Shown here one piece after another: positions 16,440 through 37,957 of a DNA stretch of 64,000 nucleotides. Each line of letters starts with the position of its first letter. Position 1 is the first letter of the stretch. The stretch covers positions 62,001-126,000 of the forward strand of contig NZ_PVNL01000041.1 of NCBI RefSeq assembly GCF_002994635.1, in the 5' to 3' direction. This DNA is from Enhygromyxa salina (GTDB taxonomy: Bacteria; Myxococcota_A; Polyangia; Nannocystales; Nannocystaceae). The notes under the pieces were generated by a model, which saw nothing but the letters and a program-made list of their open reading frames with translations, did not search any database and was not told the origin of the DNA. Position numbers and translations under genes: made by a program.

Positions 16440-17406
16440 GTACGACAACACTGGAGATCAGGAGGACGACGAGTTCGAACCTCTGACCTGGCGCGACCGG
16501 ACCTACAACTGGTTTCAGCGGGTCAGCTTCCTGGTCTACTCGATCATCATCGTGGTCTTGCTGGCGCTCGGCATGCTCTGGCCCCGGGTGTTCATCGTCG
16601 TCGAGTCCGGTCACCACGCCGTCAAGTACGAGCCGCTCGGCGGCGGCACGGTCACCAACCCCGAGCACCTCTACGGCGAGGGCATCCACGTGATCGTCCC
16701 GTGGGACTCGCTGTACATCTACGAGACCCGGCTGCAGCAGCGCTTCTTGGAGTTCAACATGCTGAGCGACGAGGGCCTCAGCCTCGAAATCGTGATCTCG
16801 GTCCGCTACCGGCCCGAGCGCGACATGCTCGGCTTCCTCCACCAGGACATTGGAACCGAGTACTACGAGCGCCTGATCCGGCCGCAACTCGAGGCCCACG
16901 TCCGCGAGACCCTGGGCCACCGCCCGGCGCACGAGATCTACTCGAGCGCCGGAGACCTCGTCCAGGAGCTCAACCACGTCACGACGCTCACGCGCATCGG
17001 CGACGCCACGAAGCCCTACGTCATCGTCCAGGAGGTCAAGCTCGTCAACGTCGACCTGCCCGACATCGTCGATCAGGCGATCGCCGATCGCTACCGGCAA
17101 GAGCAGCTTCGGCTCGAGTACGACGACCGGCTGTTGCGCGAAGAGAAGGAGGCCGAGCGCAAGCGGATCGAGGCCAAGGGCATCGCCGACTACAACGACA
17201 TCATCGGCCCCGACTCGCTGCGCTGGCGTGACATCGAGGCAGTCAAGGCGCTCGCGGAGTCCCCGAACGCCAAGATCATCATGCTCGGCGGCGGCGGCAC
17301 GAGTCAGGATGGGCAGCCGCCGCTGATGTTCAGCCTCAGCACCGCACCCGAGCAGGACCAGACACCCGTCGTCGTTCAGCCCAATTCGGCCACCCCTGCG
17401 CCCTGA
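16432..17406 (+). CDS. SPFH/prohibitin-family membrane protein
   Basis: About 324 residues from a TTG at 16432 that overlaps the end of the preceding gene; a GTG at 16375 would add a basic 19-residue segment that reads like an out-of-frame shadow. One N-terminal membrane helix (SFLVYSIIIVVLLALGMLW) precedes the SPFH domain: GEGIHVIVPWDSLYIYETR, then NMLSDEGLSLEIVISVRYRP, and a long charged helix (EEKEAERKRIEAKGIADYN) typical of prohibitins/stomatins. Such proteins form membrane scaffolds. The C-terminus is Pro/Gln-rich. Converges on the NRPS gene with 45 bp between stops. Confidence 0.87.
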   Translation: MAEYDNTGDQEDDEFEPLTWRDRTYNWFQRVSFLVYSIIIVVLLALGMLWPRVFIVVESGHHAVKYEPLGGGTVTNPEHLYGEGIHVIVPWDSLYIYETRLQQRFLEFNMLSDEGLSLEIVISVRYRPERDMLGFLHQDIGTEYYERLIRPQLEAHVRETLGHRPAHEIYSSAGDLVQELNHVTTLTRIGDATKPYVIVQEVKLVNVDLPDIVDQAIADRYRQEQLRLEYDDRLLREEKEAERKRIEAKGIADYNDIIGPDSLRWRDIEAVKALAESPNAKIIMLGGGGTSQDGQPPLMFSLSTAPEQDQTPVVVQPNSATPAP

Positions 17407-17451
17407 TGGTTCCTGAGCGCTGCTGATCGATCCCGAGCGTTGGGTTGCGAG

Positions 17452-30510
<13,059 letters not shown>

Positions 30511-30546
30511 TCTCCCGAGCGCGGTTCAGTGACCAAGCCCACGTCA

Positions 30547-30565
30547 GGCTGGCACAGCGCCAGCC
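30547..30565. promoter_or_regulatory. Perfect 7-5-7 inverted repeat upstream of the NRPS gene
   Basis: GGCTGGC-ACAGC-GCCAGCC, centred about 45 bp upstream of the proposed NRPS start and downstream of the metallo-hydrolase stop at 30658. It could be an operator for the NRPS, or the terminator hairpin of the preceding operon; there is no T-run after it on the transcribed strand, which weakens the terminator reading. Confidence 0.45.
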
Positions 30566-30657
30566 ATTGGGTGTCTTACACGCCGAACTCCAGATGACAT
30601 GAATCATCATGACGACGCATTGCGGCCCAGTACAAATTGCCAGCGGCCTTCCGGCTC

Positions 30658-31416
30658 TCACCCAAGCGAAACACGATCGCCGACGTCCGGCATCAACACC
30701 TCGAAGCTCCGATCATCCAATTCCTCGACCCGCCGACGAATCTCGGGTTTGGCCTCGGCCGCAAAGTGCAGCAACCCGAGCGTCTGCACTCCAGCCTCGC
30801 GCCCCAGCGCGATGCACCCCTCCACGTCCCCGTGCTTGCGCTGGCCACCCGGCGTCGCAAAGAAACACTCGTGAACCAGCACATCGACCCCGCTCGCCAG
30901 CTCGCGGGTCCCCGGCGTGATCGCCCCGTCCCCCGAGTACATCACGGACCGCAGCCCTGGCGTCTCGACCCGCAGCGCATGGTTCACGATCGAGTGCGCG
31001 CTGGCGGCGATCCGCAGCTCCAACGGCCCAAACTCCCCGACCGCCCCCGGCTCGAGCTCCACGAAATTGATCGGGTAGCACTTCGACGCGGCGTAGCTGC
31101 CGGGGTAGCCCAACTCCAGCACGACCCCAATCCGCGCTCGCGACCCTGGTCCGCCGAACACCGTCAGCGCTCGCGTGCGTCCGCCCAGCCGCATCCACAG
31201 CAACAGCGCAGGCAACCCAAAGCAGTGATCGGCGTGACCGTGGCTGATCCACACGCCATCGAGCAAGTCTACGTCCTGGCTGATCCGCCAAAACGCGTGG
31301 GGCACCGCGTACCCACAATCGAGCAGCAGCGTCCGCGGCCCGCGATACAGCAGGCTCGTGTTCGGCAGCGCGGGGTCCAGCGCCTCACCGGTGCCGACAA
31401 ACACCAACTCGTTCAT
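30658..31416 (-). CDS. Metallo-beta-lactamase-fold hydrolase (RNase Z-like)
   Basis: 252 residues. The zinc motif SHGHADHCFGLPALL (HxHxDH) lies near residue 60; a second His region AASAHSIVNHALRVE and a metal-bridging Asp in SVMYSGDGAI follow, and GVDVLVHECFF is the motif seen in tRNase Z-type enzymes. The substrate is uncertain: a short tRNase Z-like or other phosphodiesterase. The ATG overlaps the stop of the upstream TPR-protease gene (ATGA), so the two are translationally coupled. A second RNase Z homologue is at 53960. Confidence 0.83.
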   Translation of the reverse strand: MNELVFVGTGEALDPALPNTSLLYRGPRTLLLDCGYAVPHAFWRISQDVDLLDGVWISHGHADHCFGLPALLLWMRLGGRTRALTVFGGPGSRARIGVVLELGYPGSYAASKCYPINFVELEPGAVGEFGPLELRIAASAHSIVNHALRVETPGLRSVMYSGDGAITPGTRELASGVDVLVHECFFATPGGQRKHGDVEGCIALGREAGVQTLGLLHFAAEAKPEIRRRVEELDDRSFEVLMPDVGDRVSLG

Positions 31417-34268
31417 GGCGCGTGCTTCTTCAGCCGCTTGCGCATCGCATCGGGCAGCTCTTCGCTGTGCAGCGCCCGCGGGGCCAGATCCTCGACCCGC
31501 GGATCCCCAATCTCGTCGGTTGCGATCGCAGCCATCACGAGCACGTCCATGGTCGCGTCGGGCCGCAGCGCGGTGACCATGACCTCGTCGAGCATTGACT
31601 TGATCAGCTTCTTGTCGCCCTTGGCCCGGTGCAGTCGCAGCGCGCTGGCGGCCAGGGCGGCCGGGTACAGCGGCGCGATCGCGTTGACCCGGTCCAGCGC
31701 CGCCGACATGCGCGGGTCACCGGTCGCGGTCGCGAGGACCAGCATGCGCAGCGGCGCGTCGAAGCTCATCGCGTCGATTGCGAGGATCTTCTCGAGCTGA
31801 TCGAGCTCGAGCGGAATGTCCTTTTGTGCGCGCGCGATCTTGGCGATGCCGACCCACGGATCCAGCGACTCCAACGCGAACGTCGCGGCTTTCTCGTACT
31901 GCTGGATCGCCCCCTGGTTGTCACCCTTTTGCTCGAGCACGGCGGCGAGCGTCGTGCGGGTGTGAAAGCCGTCACCGTTCGCAGCGATCAGCTTCTCGAG
32001 GATCTCTTTGGCCTGGTCGAGGTTGCCCGCGGCCGCGGTCTCGATCGCCTTCATCAACGACTTCACGCGGGGGTCGTCCTTTTGGTCCTGACTCGGCCGC
32101 CAGCCCGAGAGCTTGCGATCGAGCTCGCTGTCGAACCACTTGCTGAATTCGGCCTCGACGGTGAGCAGATCCTTGCCCAGGATCTGCTTGAACAGCTCAT
32201 CGGTCGACTTGCCGGTCGCGTAGCCCTCGAGCAGCGCGACGATCTTGGGCCGCCCATAGGTCTGACCCAGGTAGCGCATGGCCCAGGCCGCTGTCGCGTA
32301 GGCGACCTCCATCATCAGCGGGCTCTCGGCGCGCAAGAACGCGAGCTCGAGCTCCGACAGCTTGCGCAGCTTGTCGTGACGGCGGGCCTCGAACAACAGC
32401 TCGGCGCTCTCGCGCGCCCACGAGGGATCCGCGACCTCCGACTCCCACTCCGACAGCCCCTCGGTGAACCACCGCGGCACTCGGCCCTCGCTGAGCTGGA
32501 TCGCGTAGCTGTGCGCGATCTCGTGCCAGATCACCTGATTGAAATTGTGGGTACCGCTGTACGGCCCGAGCGAGGTGATCACCGGGCCAAAGCAGACCCC
32601 GATCGCGCCGAGGCTGGGGACCCCGACCGTGCGGACCGAGAATTCGTCGGGGTCGGCGTAGGCCTCGATGCGCAGCGGGCTGATCTTCACGCCGTAGCCG
32701 CTGTCGAGCGCCTTGCGAGCCCGCACGATCGCGGCGCTCAAGCCCGGGGCCAGCATCTCTTGCGACTCCGCGGGCAGCCGCAAGGTCAGATCACCCGAGA
32801 CGCGCTCGGCGTAGTGGGGCTCGATCCGCTCGCTGTACAGCTGCCGAACGTTGAGCGTGCGATTGTTGTACTTGTCCTTTTTCCAGGCCTTCTCGAGCGC
32901 CTCGCGGCCGGCCAGCTCGTCACCCAGGCGCAGCTTCGACAGCCCCAGCGCGCCTTGAATGTACGGATCATCAGGCAGCCGCTTGGCCCCCTCGACCAGC
33001 ACGGTGTCGGCCTCGGGGTAGAGGTGCAGATACCCGAGCAGATCCGACAGCTTCGAGTAGAACTGCCCGTCACGCGGGTTGAAGGCCAGCGCCGCGTCGC
33101 GGGCCTTGGCGTACGCAGGCTTGTCGCGGTCGAAGATCGCCAGCGCAGCCAGGACGATCTGGCCGCCCGCGTGCGCGGGGTTGACGTTGATCACGTGGTC
33201 GACGATGTGGGCTCGCGCGACGTCGCGGTGGCCCTCGATCAGCGCGACCCAGGCCAACACCGCGTGGGCGTCGGCGTTCTCTGGGTTGACCTGCAGGGCC
33301 TCGTCGGCGGTCCGCGAGGCCGCGGCCAGCTGGAACTGATCGAGGTGCACCCAGCCCATGTTGGCCAGCGCCTCGGGGTTCCAGGGATCGCGCTCGAGCA
33401 CCTGCGCGAGGGTCTGGCCGGCCTCGTCGGGCTTGTACTTCTCGAGGAACAGCGCCGTCAGCTCCATCGAGATCTCGTCGCCCAGCTCGGTCCCGTTGCT
33501 GGGCGGAGCGGCGTGCTCGGCCTCTTGCAACACCCGGCTGGCGCTCTTGAACGCGCGCTCGGCCAGGCCCGCGTAGGCGGTGCCGAGCAGCTGCTCGGCG
33601 GACTGGGCCGTGCCGTCGCTGTACGACGCGTAGAGCTCGTCGATCAGCTGGCGGGCCTCGGTCTCGCCCGCGCGGCCGGTCTGAAACATCAGGCGCACGA
33701 GCTCACCCTTGAGGAGGATGTCGTCGGGTGCCAGCTTGCGCGCGTCTCGGATGTGCTGCTCGGCCGTCTTGATGTCACCTCGTGCAATGCGAAGGTGCGC
33801 GAGCCGACGCAGCGCGCTGGCCTTGACCGCGGCGTCCTTGGCCGACTCGTAGACCTTGGTGACGGTCGCCTCGGCGGCGTCGAGCTGGCCGATCAGGCGT
33901 TGGCCACGGGCGAGCGCGAACATGGCTTCGTGGTCGCTGGTCTTGTTGCCGAGCTCCTCGAGCAAGAACTTCACGGCGCCATCGGGGTTGCCGTGGGCGA
34001 CGGCCACGAGCGCGGCGTCGCGGGTCTGTGGGGCGGCAGGCTTCTCGCGCGCGCGGGCCTCTACGGGGGCCGCTTCGATCTCCGCGTCGACCCCGCTGGC
34101 GAGCGCGTCGGGATCGATCGTGATGTCTTCGCCACCCGAGGACGCCCCGTCTTCACCAACCTCGGCGCCCGTGGCTTTGGCGTTGGGCTCGGTCGTGTCG
34201 GTGGTCTTGCAACCGACGGTGATCGCGAGGGACAGGAGGAGAAGACGCGTACGCGGTCGGATCTGCAT
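31413..34268 (-). CDS. Secreted TPR lipoprotein with gluzincin-type peptidase domain (peptidase MA-like)
   Basis: 951 residues. N-terminal lipoprotein signal LLLLSLAITVGCKTTDTT (acylated Cys about residue 20) and an acidic/Ser-rich linker. Residues 70-520 are TPR repeats (for example ALANMGWVHLDQFQLAAASRTADEALQVNPENADAHAVLAW). Near residue 580 WHEIAHSYA gives HExxH, followed by the third ligand in RWFTEGLSEWESE, as in peptidase MA-like gluzincins. More TPRs follow to the C-terminus. Probably anchored to the envelope and active on or bound to envelope proteins. Coupled to the metallo-beta-lactamase gene. Diverges from relA across about 200 bp. Confidence 0.85.
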   Translation of the reverse strand: MQIRPRTRLLLLSLAITVGCKTTDTTEPNAKATGAEVGEDGASSGGEDITIDPDALASGVDAEIEAAPVEARAREKPAAPQTRDAALVAVAHGNPDGAVKFLLEELGNKTSDHEAMFALARGQRLIGQLDAAEATVTKVYESAKDAAVKASALRRLAHLRIARGDIKTAEQHIRDARKLAPDDILLKGELVRLMFQTGRAGETEARQLIDELYASYSDGTAQSAEQLLGTAYAGLAERAFKSASRVLQEAEHAAPPSNGTELGDEISMELTALFLEKYKPDEAGQTLAQVLERDPWNPEALANMGWVHLDQFQLAAASRTADEALQVNPENADAHAVLAWVALIEGHRDVARAHIVDHVINVNPAHAGGQIVLAALAIFDRDKPAYAKARDAALAFNPRDGQFYSKLSDLLGYLHLYPEADTVLVEGAKRLPDDPYIQGALGLSKLRLGDELAGREALEKAWKKDKYNNRTLNVRQLYSERIEPHYAERVSGDLTLRLPAESQEMLAPGLSAAIVRARKALDSGYGVKISPLRIEAYADPDEFSVRTVGVPSLGAIGVCFGPVITSLGPYSGTHNFNQVIWHEIAHSYAIQLSEGRVPRWFTEGLSEWESEVADPSWARESAELLFEARRHDKLRKLSELELAFLRAESPLMMEVAYATAAWAMRYLGQTYGRPKIVALLEGYATGKSTDELFKQILGKDLLTVEAEFSKWFDSELDRKLSGWRPSQDQKDDPRVKSLMKAIETAAAGNLDQAKEILEKLIAANGDGFHTRTTLAAVLEQKGDNQGAIQQYEKAATFALESLDPWVGIAKIARAQKDIPLELDQLEKILAIDAMSFDAPLRMLVLATATGDPRMSAALDRVNAIAPLYPAALAASALRLHRAKGDKKLIKSMLDEVMVTALRPDATMDVLVMAAIATDEIGDPRVEDLAPRALHSEELPDAMRKRLKKHAP

Positions 34269-34475
34269 GGGGAGGTCGGTGGCTACAGCGCAGATGAGCG
34301 GCGCCCACAGCTACGAAATTTTGTGGGCGTCGCGCGGCGCTGTCAAACGGCGCTCGGGTTGCGACGGTTCATCGGCGCCATACCCACACGAACCGGGTCG
34401 GGGGCCTCCGGGGAGCGAGGGAGCGGCGATGTGCAGGATGTCTGTGGGCGCCGCGAGGAACTACACTGCCGCCCG

Positions 34476-36734
34476 ATGTCGGAGCTCGACGAGGCCCCAG
34501 GCCGCCGGCCCAGCAAGCTGCCTGCTGAGATCATCGCAGAGATCCTCGCCACCTGCCGCGAGCACCACGGCGACACGCTCTTCGACGTGCTCGAGGCCGC
34601 GCTGCAGCGACGGCTCGCGCTGGGCGATCGCGGCTGTGCGCGGGCGCTGCGACGCACGGCCACGCTCGCCGGACTGCGCCTCGACCCGGCCACGCTGATC
34701 GCCAGCAGCGTCGCGTTGATCGGCGTGGGCCTCGACGGCGGCCGAGATCCCGAGACCAGCGCCAGCGTCGGTCCGCAGCCGACTGACCCGGCCGGCCTGG
34801 TCAACGAGCTCGAGCTGACGCGTCGGGTCGAGATCCGCGGCCTGATCGACTCGGTCGAGCGGCTCGCCGCGATCCACTGGAACGCCCTCGACGAGGAGTC
34901 GGCCGAGTCGCTGCGGACCATGTTCGTGGCCATGGCTGCCGACGTGCGGGTGGTGCTCCTGACCCTGTGTGATCGGCTCGAGGTCATCCGTGAGCTGCAC
35001 TTGCTGCGCGACGCCGAGCCCCGCCGACGGATCGCCAGCGAGACCCGCGAGGTGTTCGCGCCGCTGGCCAACCGCCTGGGCATCTGGCAGCTCAAGTGGG
35101 TCCTCGAAGATCTGGCGCTGCGCGAGCTCGAACCCGAGATCTACGCCGACATCACCGCCAAGCTCGACACCCGTCGCGACGAGCGCCAGCGCCACGTCGA
35201 CGAGGTCGTCGACCGCCTGCGCTTCGAGCTCGATCAGGTCGGGCTGATCGCCGAGGTCAACGGGCGGCCCAAGCACATCTACAGCATCGTCAAGAAGATG
35301 CGGCGCAAGCGGGTCAGCTTCGAAGAGATCTACGACGTGACCGCGGTCCGCGTGATCATAGAGGCCGACAACGAGGCGATCGGCAAGCGTGACTGCTACG
35401 CCGCGCTGGGCCTGGCCCACGGGCTGTGGGCGCCGATCTCTGGCGAGTTCGACGACTACATCGCGCGCCCCAAACCAAACGGCTACCGCTCGCTGCACAC
35501 GGCGGTCATGGGCCCCGGCGGCCGGCCGCTCGAGGTCCAGATCCGGACCCGCGACATGCACCTGTTTGGTGAGTTCGGCGTCGCCGCGCACTGGGCCTAC
35601 AAAGAGGGCAAGCGCGACGCCAGCAAGTCGCAGCGCTTCAACCTGCTGCGGCAGCTGGTCGACTGGCAAAAGGAGCTGGTCGATCCCCGCGAGCTGGCCG
35701 AGGCGTTCAAGACTGACCTGTTCGAGGACGAGGTCCACGTGTTCACCCCCGGCGGCGACGTGATCGCGCTGCCCGAGGGCGCGACGCCGCTCGACTTCGC
35801 CTACCGGATCCACACGGGCGTCGGGCACCGGACGCGCGGGGCCAAGGTCAACGGCGTGATGGTGCCGCTCAGCCACACCCTGACGACGGGCGACCGGGTC
35901 GAGATCCTCAAGAAGAAGCACCCCGAGCCCAGCCGCGACTGGCTCAGCCCCCACCTCGGCTACCTGCACACCGCCAGCGCCCGACAGAAGATCCGCTCGT
36001 GGTTTCGCGAGCAAGATCGCGATCAGGCGATCGCCAGCGGCCGTGAGGCGCTCGAGCGCGAGCTGATCCGCGCGGGCGTCGGCAAGCTCGAGCTGCCCAA
36101 CCTCGACGAGCTCAACCGGCTCGCCGTCGCGCACGACTTCAAGGCTGGCGACGATCTGCTGGCCGCGATCGGGTTTGGCGATCTCAACCCGCAGGGCCTC
36201 GCCGCCGAGATCCTCGAGCGCCAGCGCCCCGAGCCCGAGCCCGAGCCCGAGCCGATCACCAGCCCGACCGAGACCCCGCGCGACGCGGCTGGGGTCTCGC
36301 TCGGGGGCGTCGGCAACATCATGAGTCAGCCTGCGCGCTGCTGCTCGCCCGTGCCTGGCGACGACGTGCTCGGCTGGGTCAGCCGCGGCCGCGGGATCAT
36401 GATCCACCGGCGCGACTGCCCGAACATGGTGCACAACCAGGAGCCCGAGCGCATCGTCGAGATCGACTGGGGCCGCAAGCATCGCCATCGCTACCCGGTC
36501 AAGCTCAGCCTCGAGGTCGTCGATCAGCCCGGGGTCCTGCGCGATATCGCCGACGTGATCTCGAACATGGGCATCAACATGCGAGCGACCCACAGCTCGC
36601 GCAGCAAGAAGCGTCCGGGGACTCAGACGCTCACGCTCGAGCTCGAGGTCGATCAGGCCACCCAGATCGTCCGGGCGCTGGGCCGACTCGAGGGCCTGCC
36701 GGTCGTGATCATGGCCCGGCGCGTCGCCGGCTGA
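34476..36734 (+). CDS. relA: RelA/SpoT-family (p)ppGpp synthetase, hydrolase site apparently lost
   Basis: 752 residues from the ATG at 34476; in-frame codons further upstream are a shadow of the divergent gene. The HD region (residues 20-200) keeps the VRVVLLTLCDRLEVIREL helix, but the segment that should read HDVxED is replaced (IASSVALIGVG), so hydrolysis is unlikely. The synthetase domain is intact: IYDVTAVRVI near 285, FDDYIARPKPNGYRSLHTAV near 333, EVQIRT and EFGVAAHWAYKEGKR. TGS domain about residues 420-485, a Glu-Pro repeat linker near 585-592, a CCSPVPGD-containing zinc-finger-like region, and a C-terminal ACT domain (about 672-748). It should make (p)ppGpp in the stringent response. 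The symbol is given on family grounds. Confidence 0.92.
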   Translation: MSELDEAPGRRPSKLPAEIIAEILATCREHHGDTLFDVLEAALQRRLALGDRGCARALRRTATLAGLRLDPATLIASSVALIGVGLDGGRDPETSASVGPQPTDPAGLVNELELTRRVEIRGLIDSVERLAAIHWNALDEESAESLRTMFVAMAADVRVVLLTLCDRLEVIRELHLLRDAEPRRRIASETREVFAPLANRLGIWQLKWVLEDLALRELEPEIYADITAKLDTRRDERQRHVDEVVDRLRFELDQVGLIAEVNGRPKHIYSIVKKMRRKRVSFEEIYDVTAVRVIIEADNEAIGKRDCYAALGLAHGLWAPISGEFDDYIARPKPNGYRSLHTAVMGPGGRPLEVQIRTRDMHLFGEFGVAAHWAYKEGKRDASKSQRFNLLRQLVDWQKELVDPRELAEAFKTDLFEDEVHVFTPGGDVIALPEGATPLDFAYRIHTGVGHRTRGAKVNGVMVPLSHTLTTGDRVEILKKKHPEPSRDWLSPHLGYLHTASARQKIRSWFREQDRDQAIASGREALERELIRAGVGKLELPNLDELNRLAVAHDFKAGDDLLAAIGFGDLNPQGLAAEILERQRPEPEPEPEPITSPTETPRDAAGVSLGGVGNIMSQPARCCSPVPGDDVLGWVSRGRGIMIHRRDCPNMVHNQEPERIVEIDWGRKHRHRYPVKLSLEVVDQPGVLRDIADVISNMGINMRATHSSRSKKRPGTQTLTLELEVDQATQIVRALGRLEGLPVVIMARRVAG

Positions 36735-36816
36735 GTGGGCGAGAACGTGCCCGCATCGCTCCCACTCGCGCGCCCGAACGTGGTACATCGCGAACTGCAC
36801 CTGGAGAGCGATCAAG

Positions 36817-37896
36817 ATGAGCACGAGCGTGAGCATGTGGCTGGGAGTGTTGTTTCTCGTACTGGCGATCGTCGCCGTGCTGCTCCAGGCGTGGCTGTGG
36901 GGCCCCAAATTCTGGAACGAGACCCTCAAGAAGACCGAGGCTCCCAAGGCGTGGCTGCGGGTCCACGCGGCGGTCGGCTACGTCTACGGGATCATCTACG
37001 TCGTGATGATGTGGAACATGTTTCCGCGCCTGTGGCAGTACCAATACGAGCTCCCGGCTCGCACGGTCATCCACGCGGTCGTGGCCATCACCCTGGGGGT
37101 CCTGTTGATCACCAAGATCATGATCTTGGTGTTCTTCCGCCACTTCGAAGAGGCCCTGCCCAGGTTTGGGTTTGGGCTGCTGCTGTGTAGCGTGCTGCTG
37201 ATCACCTTGTCGGTTCCCCACGCGGCGCGGGCCCTGGATCTGCAGGGCCGGATCGGCGACCCAGACAACATCGCCCGGGTCGAGAAGGTGCTCGCCGAGA
37301 TCGAATTTGGTGAGGGCGCGCCCACGGTCGAGGACCTGGTCGCCAAGAAGGGCCTGCAGCGAGGCCGTGATCTGCTCGTCAACAAGTGCGTCAGCTGCCA
37401 CGACATGCGCACGATCCTGAGCACACCTCGCACGGGCGCGCGCTGGCACGACCTGGTCGTGCGCATGCAAGAAAAGCCCGATCCGTTCAGCAGCAACCCG
37501 CTGGCGACAAAAGAGGTCCCCTACGTGACCGCGTACCTGATCGCGATCACGCCCGACATCCAGGCCTCGCGCAAGCGCAAGGTCGAGCAAGAGCGAGAGC
37601 GCGACGCCGTGCAAGAGGCCACCGTCGCGGCCATGGCCAAGGCCCCCGCGGCGGCCGAGGCCAGCGCGGACACGAGCGGCCCAAGCCTGGCGGTCGACGC
37701 TGACAAGGCCAAGGCGATCCTCACCAGTCGCTGTACCGACTGCCACGAGCTCGACGAGGTCGAAGCCCACGGTGGTGGCGACGTCGCGAACTGGTCGAAG
37801 GTGATCTCCGACATGGTCGAAGAGGGCGCCGAGATCACCGAGGACGAGGCGATGGTCCTGGCGCCCTATCTGGCGCAGACTTACCCGGCGCAGTGA
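36817..37896 (+). CDS. Membrane-anchored di-haem cytochrome c
   Basis: 359 residues; GGAGAG 9 nt before the ATG. Four hydrophobic helices in the first 135 residues (MWLGVLFLVLAIVAVLLQAW; YVYGIIYVVMMWNMF; VVAITLGVLLITKIMILVFF; GLLLCSVLLITLSV) carry several His residues that could ligate haem b. They are followed by two cytochrome c sites: CVSCH near residue 193 and CTDCH near 308, separated by a charged Ala/Glu-rich linker. Likely an electron-transfer protein of the inner membrane with periplasmic haem domains. No partner oxidase or reductase is adjacent, so its pathway is unknown. Confidence 0.85.
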   Translation: MSTSVSMWLGVLFLVLAIVAVLLQAWLWGPKFWNETLKKTEAPKAWLRVHAAVGYVYGIIYVVMMWNMFPRLWQYQYELPARTVIHAVVAITLGVLLITKIMILVFFRHFEEALPRFGFGLLLCSVLLITLSVPHAARALDLQGRIGDPDNIARVEKVLAEIEFGEGAPTVEDLVAKKGLQRGRDLLVNKCVSCHDMRTILSTPRTGARWHDLVVRMQEKPDPFSSNPLATKEVPYVTAYLIAITPDIQASRKRKVEQERERDAVQEATVAAMAKAPAAAEASADTSGPSLAVDADKAKAILTSRCTDCHELDEVEAHGGGDVANWSKVISDMVEEGAEITEDEAMVLAPYLAQTYPAQ

Positions 37897-37957
37897 TTCG
37901 TCGGGGGAGCGGCGGTTTATGTTGTTGCGCGTGGTGATCGCGTGGTTCACTGAGCCC

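Noticed and set aside
31629..34475. Plus-strand open frame reaching into relA
   Set aside because: Only the part from 34476 matches RelA/SpoT; the upstream part is a shadow of the TPR-gluzincin gene.
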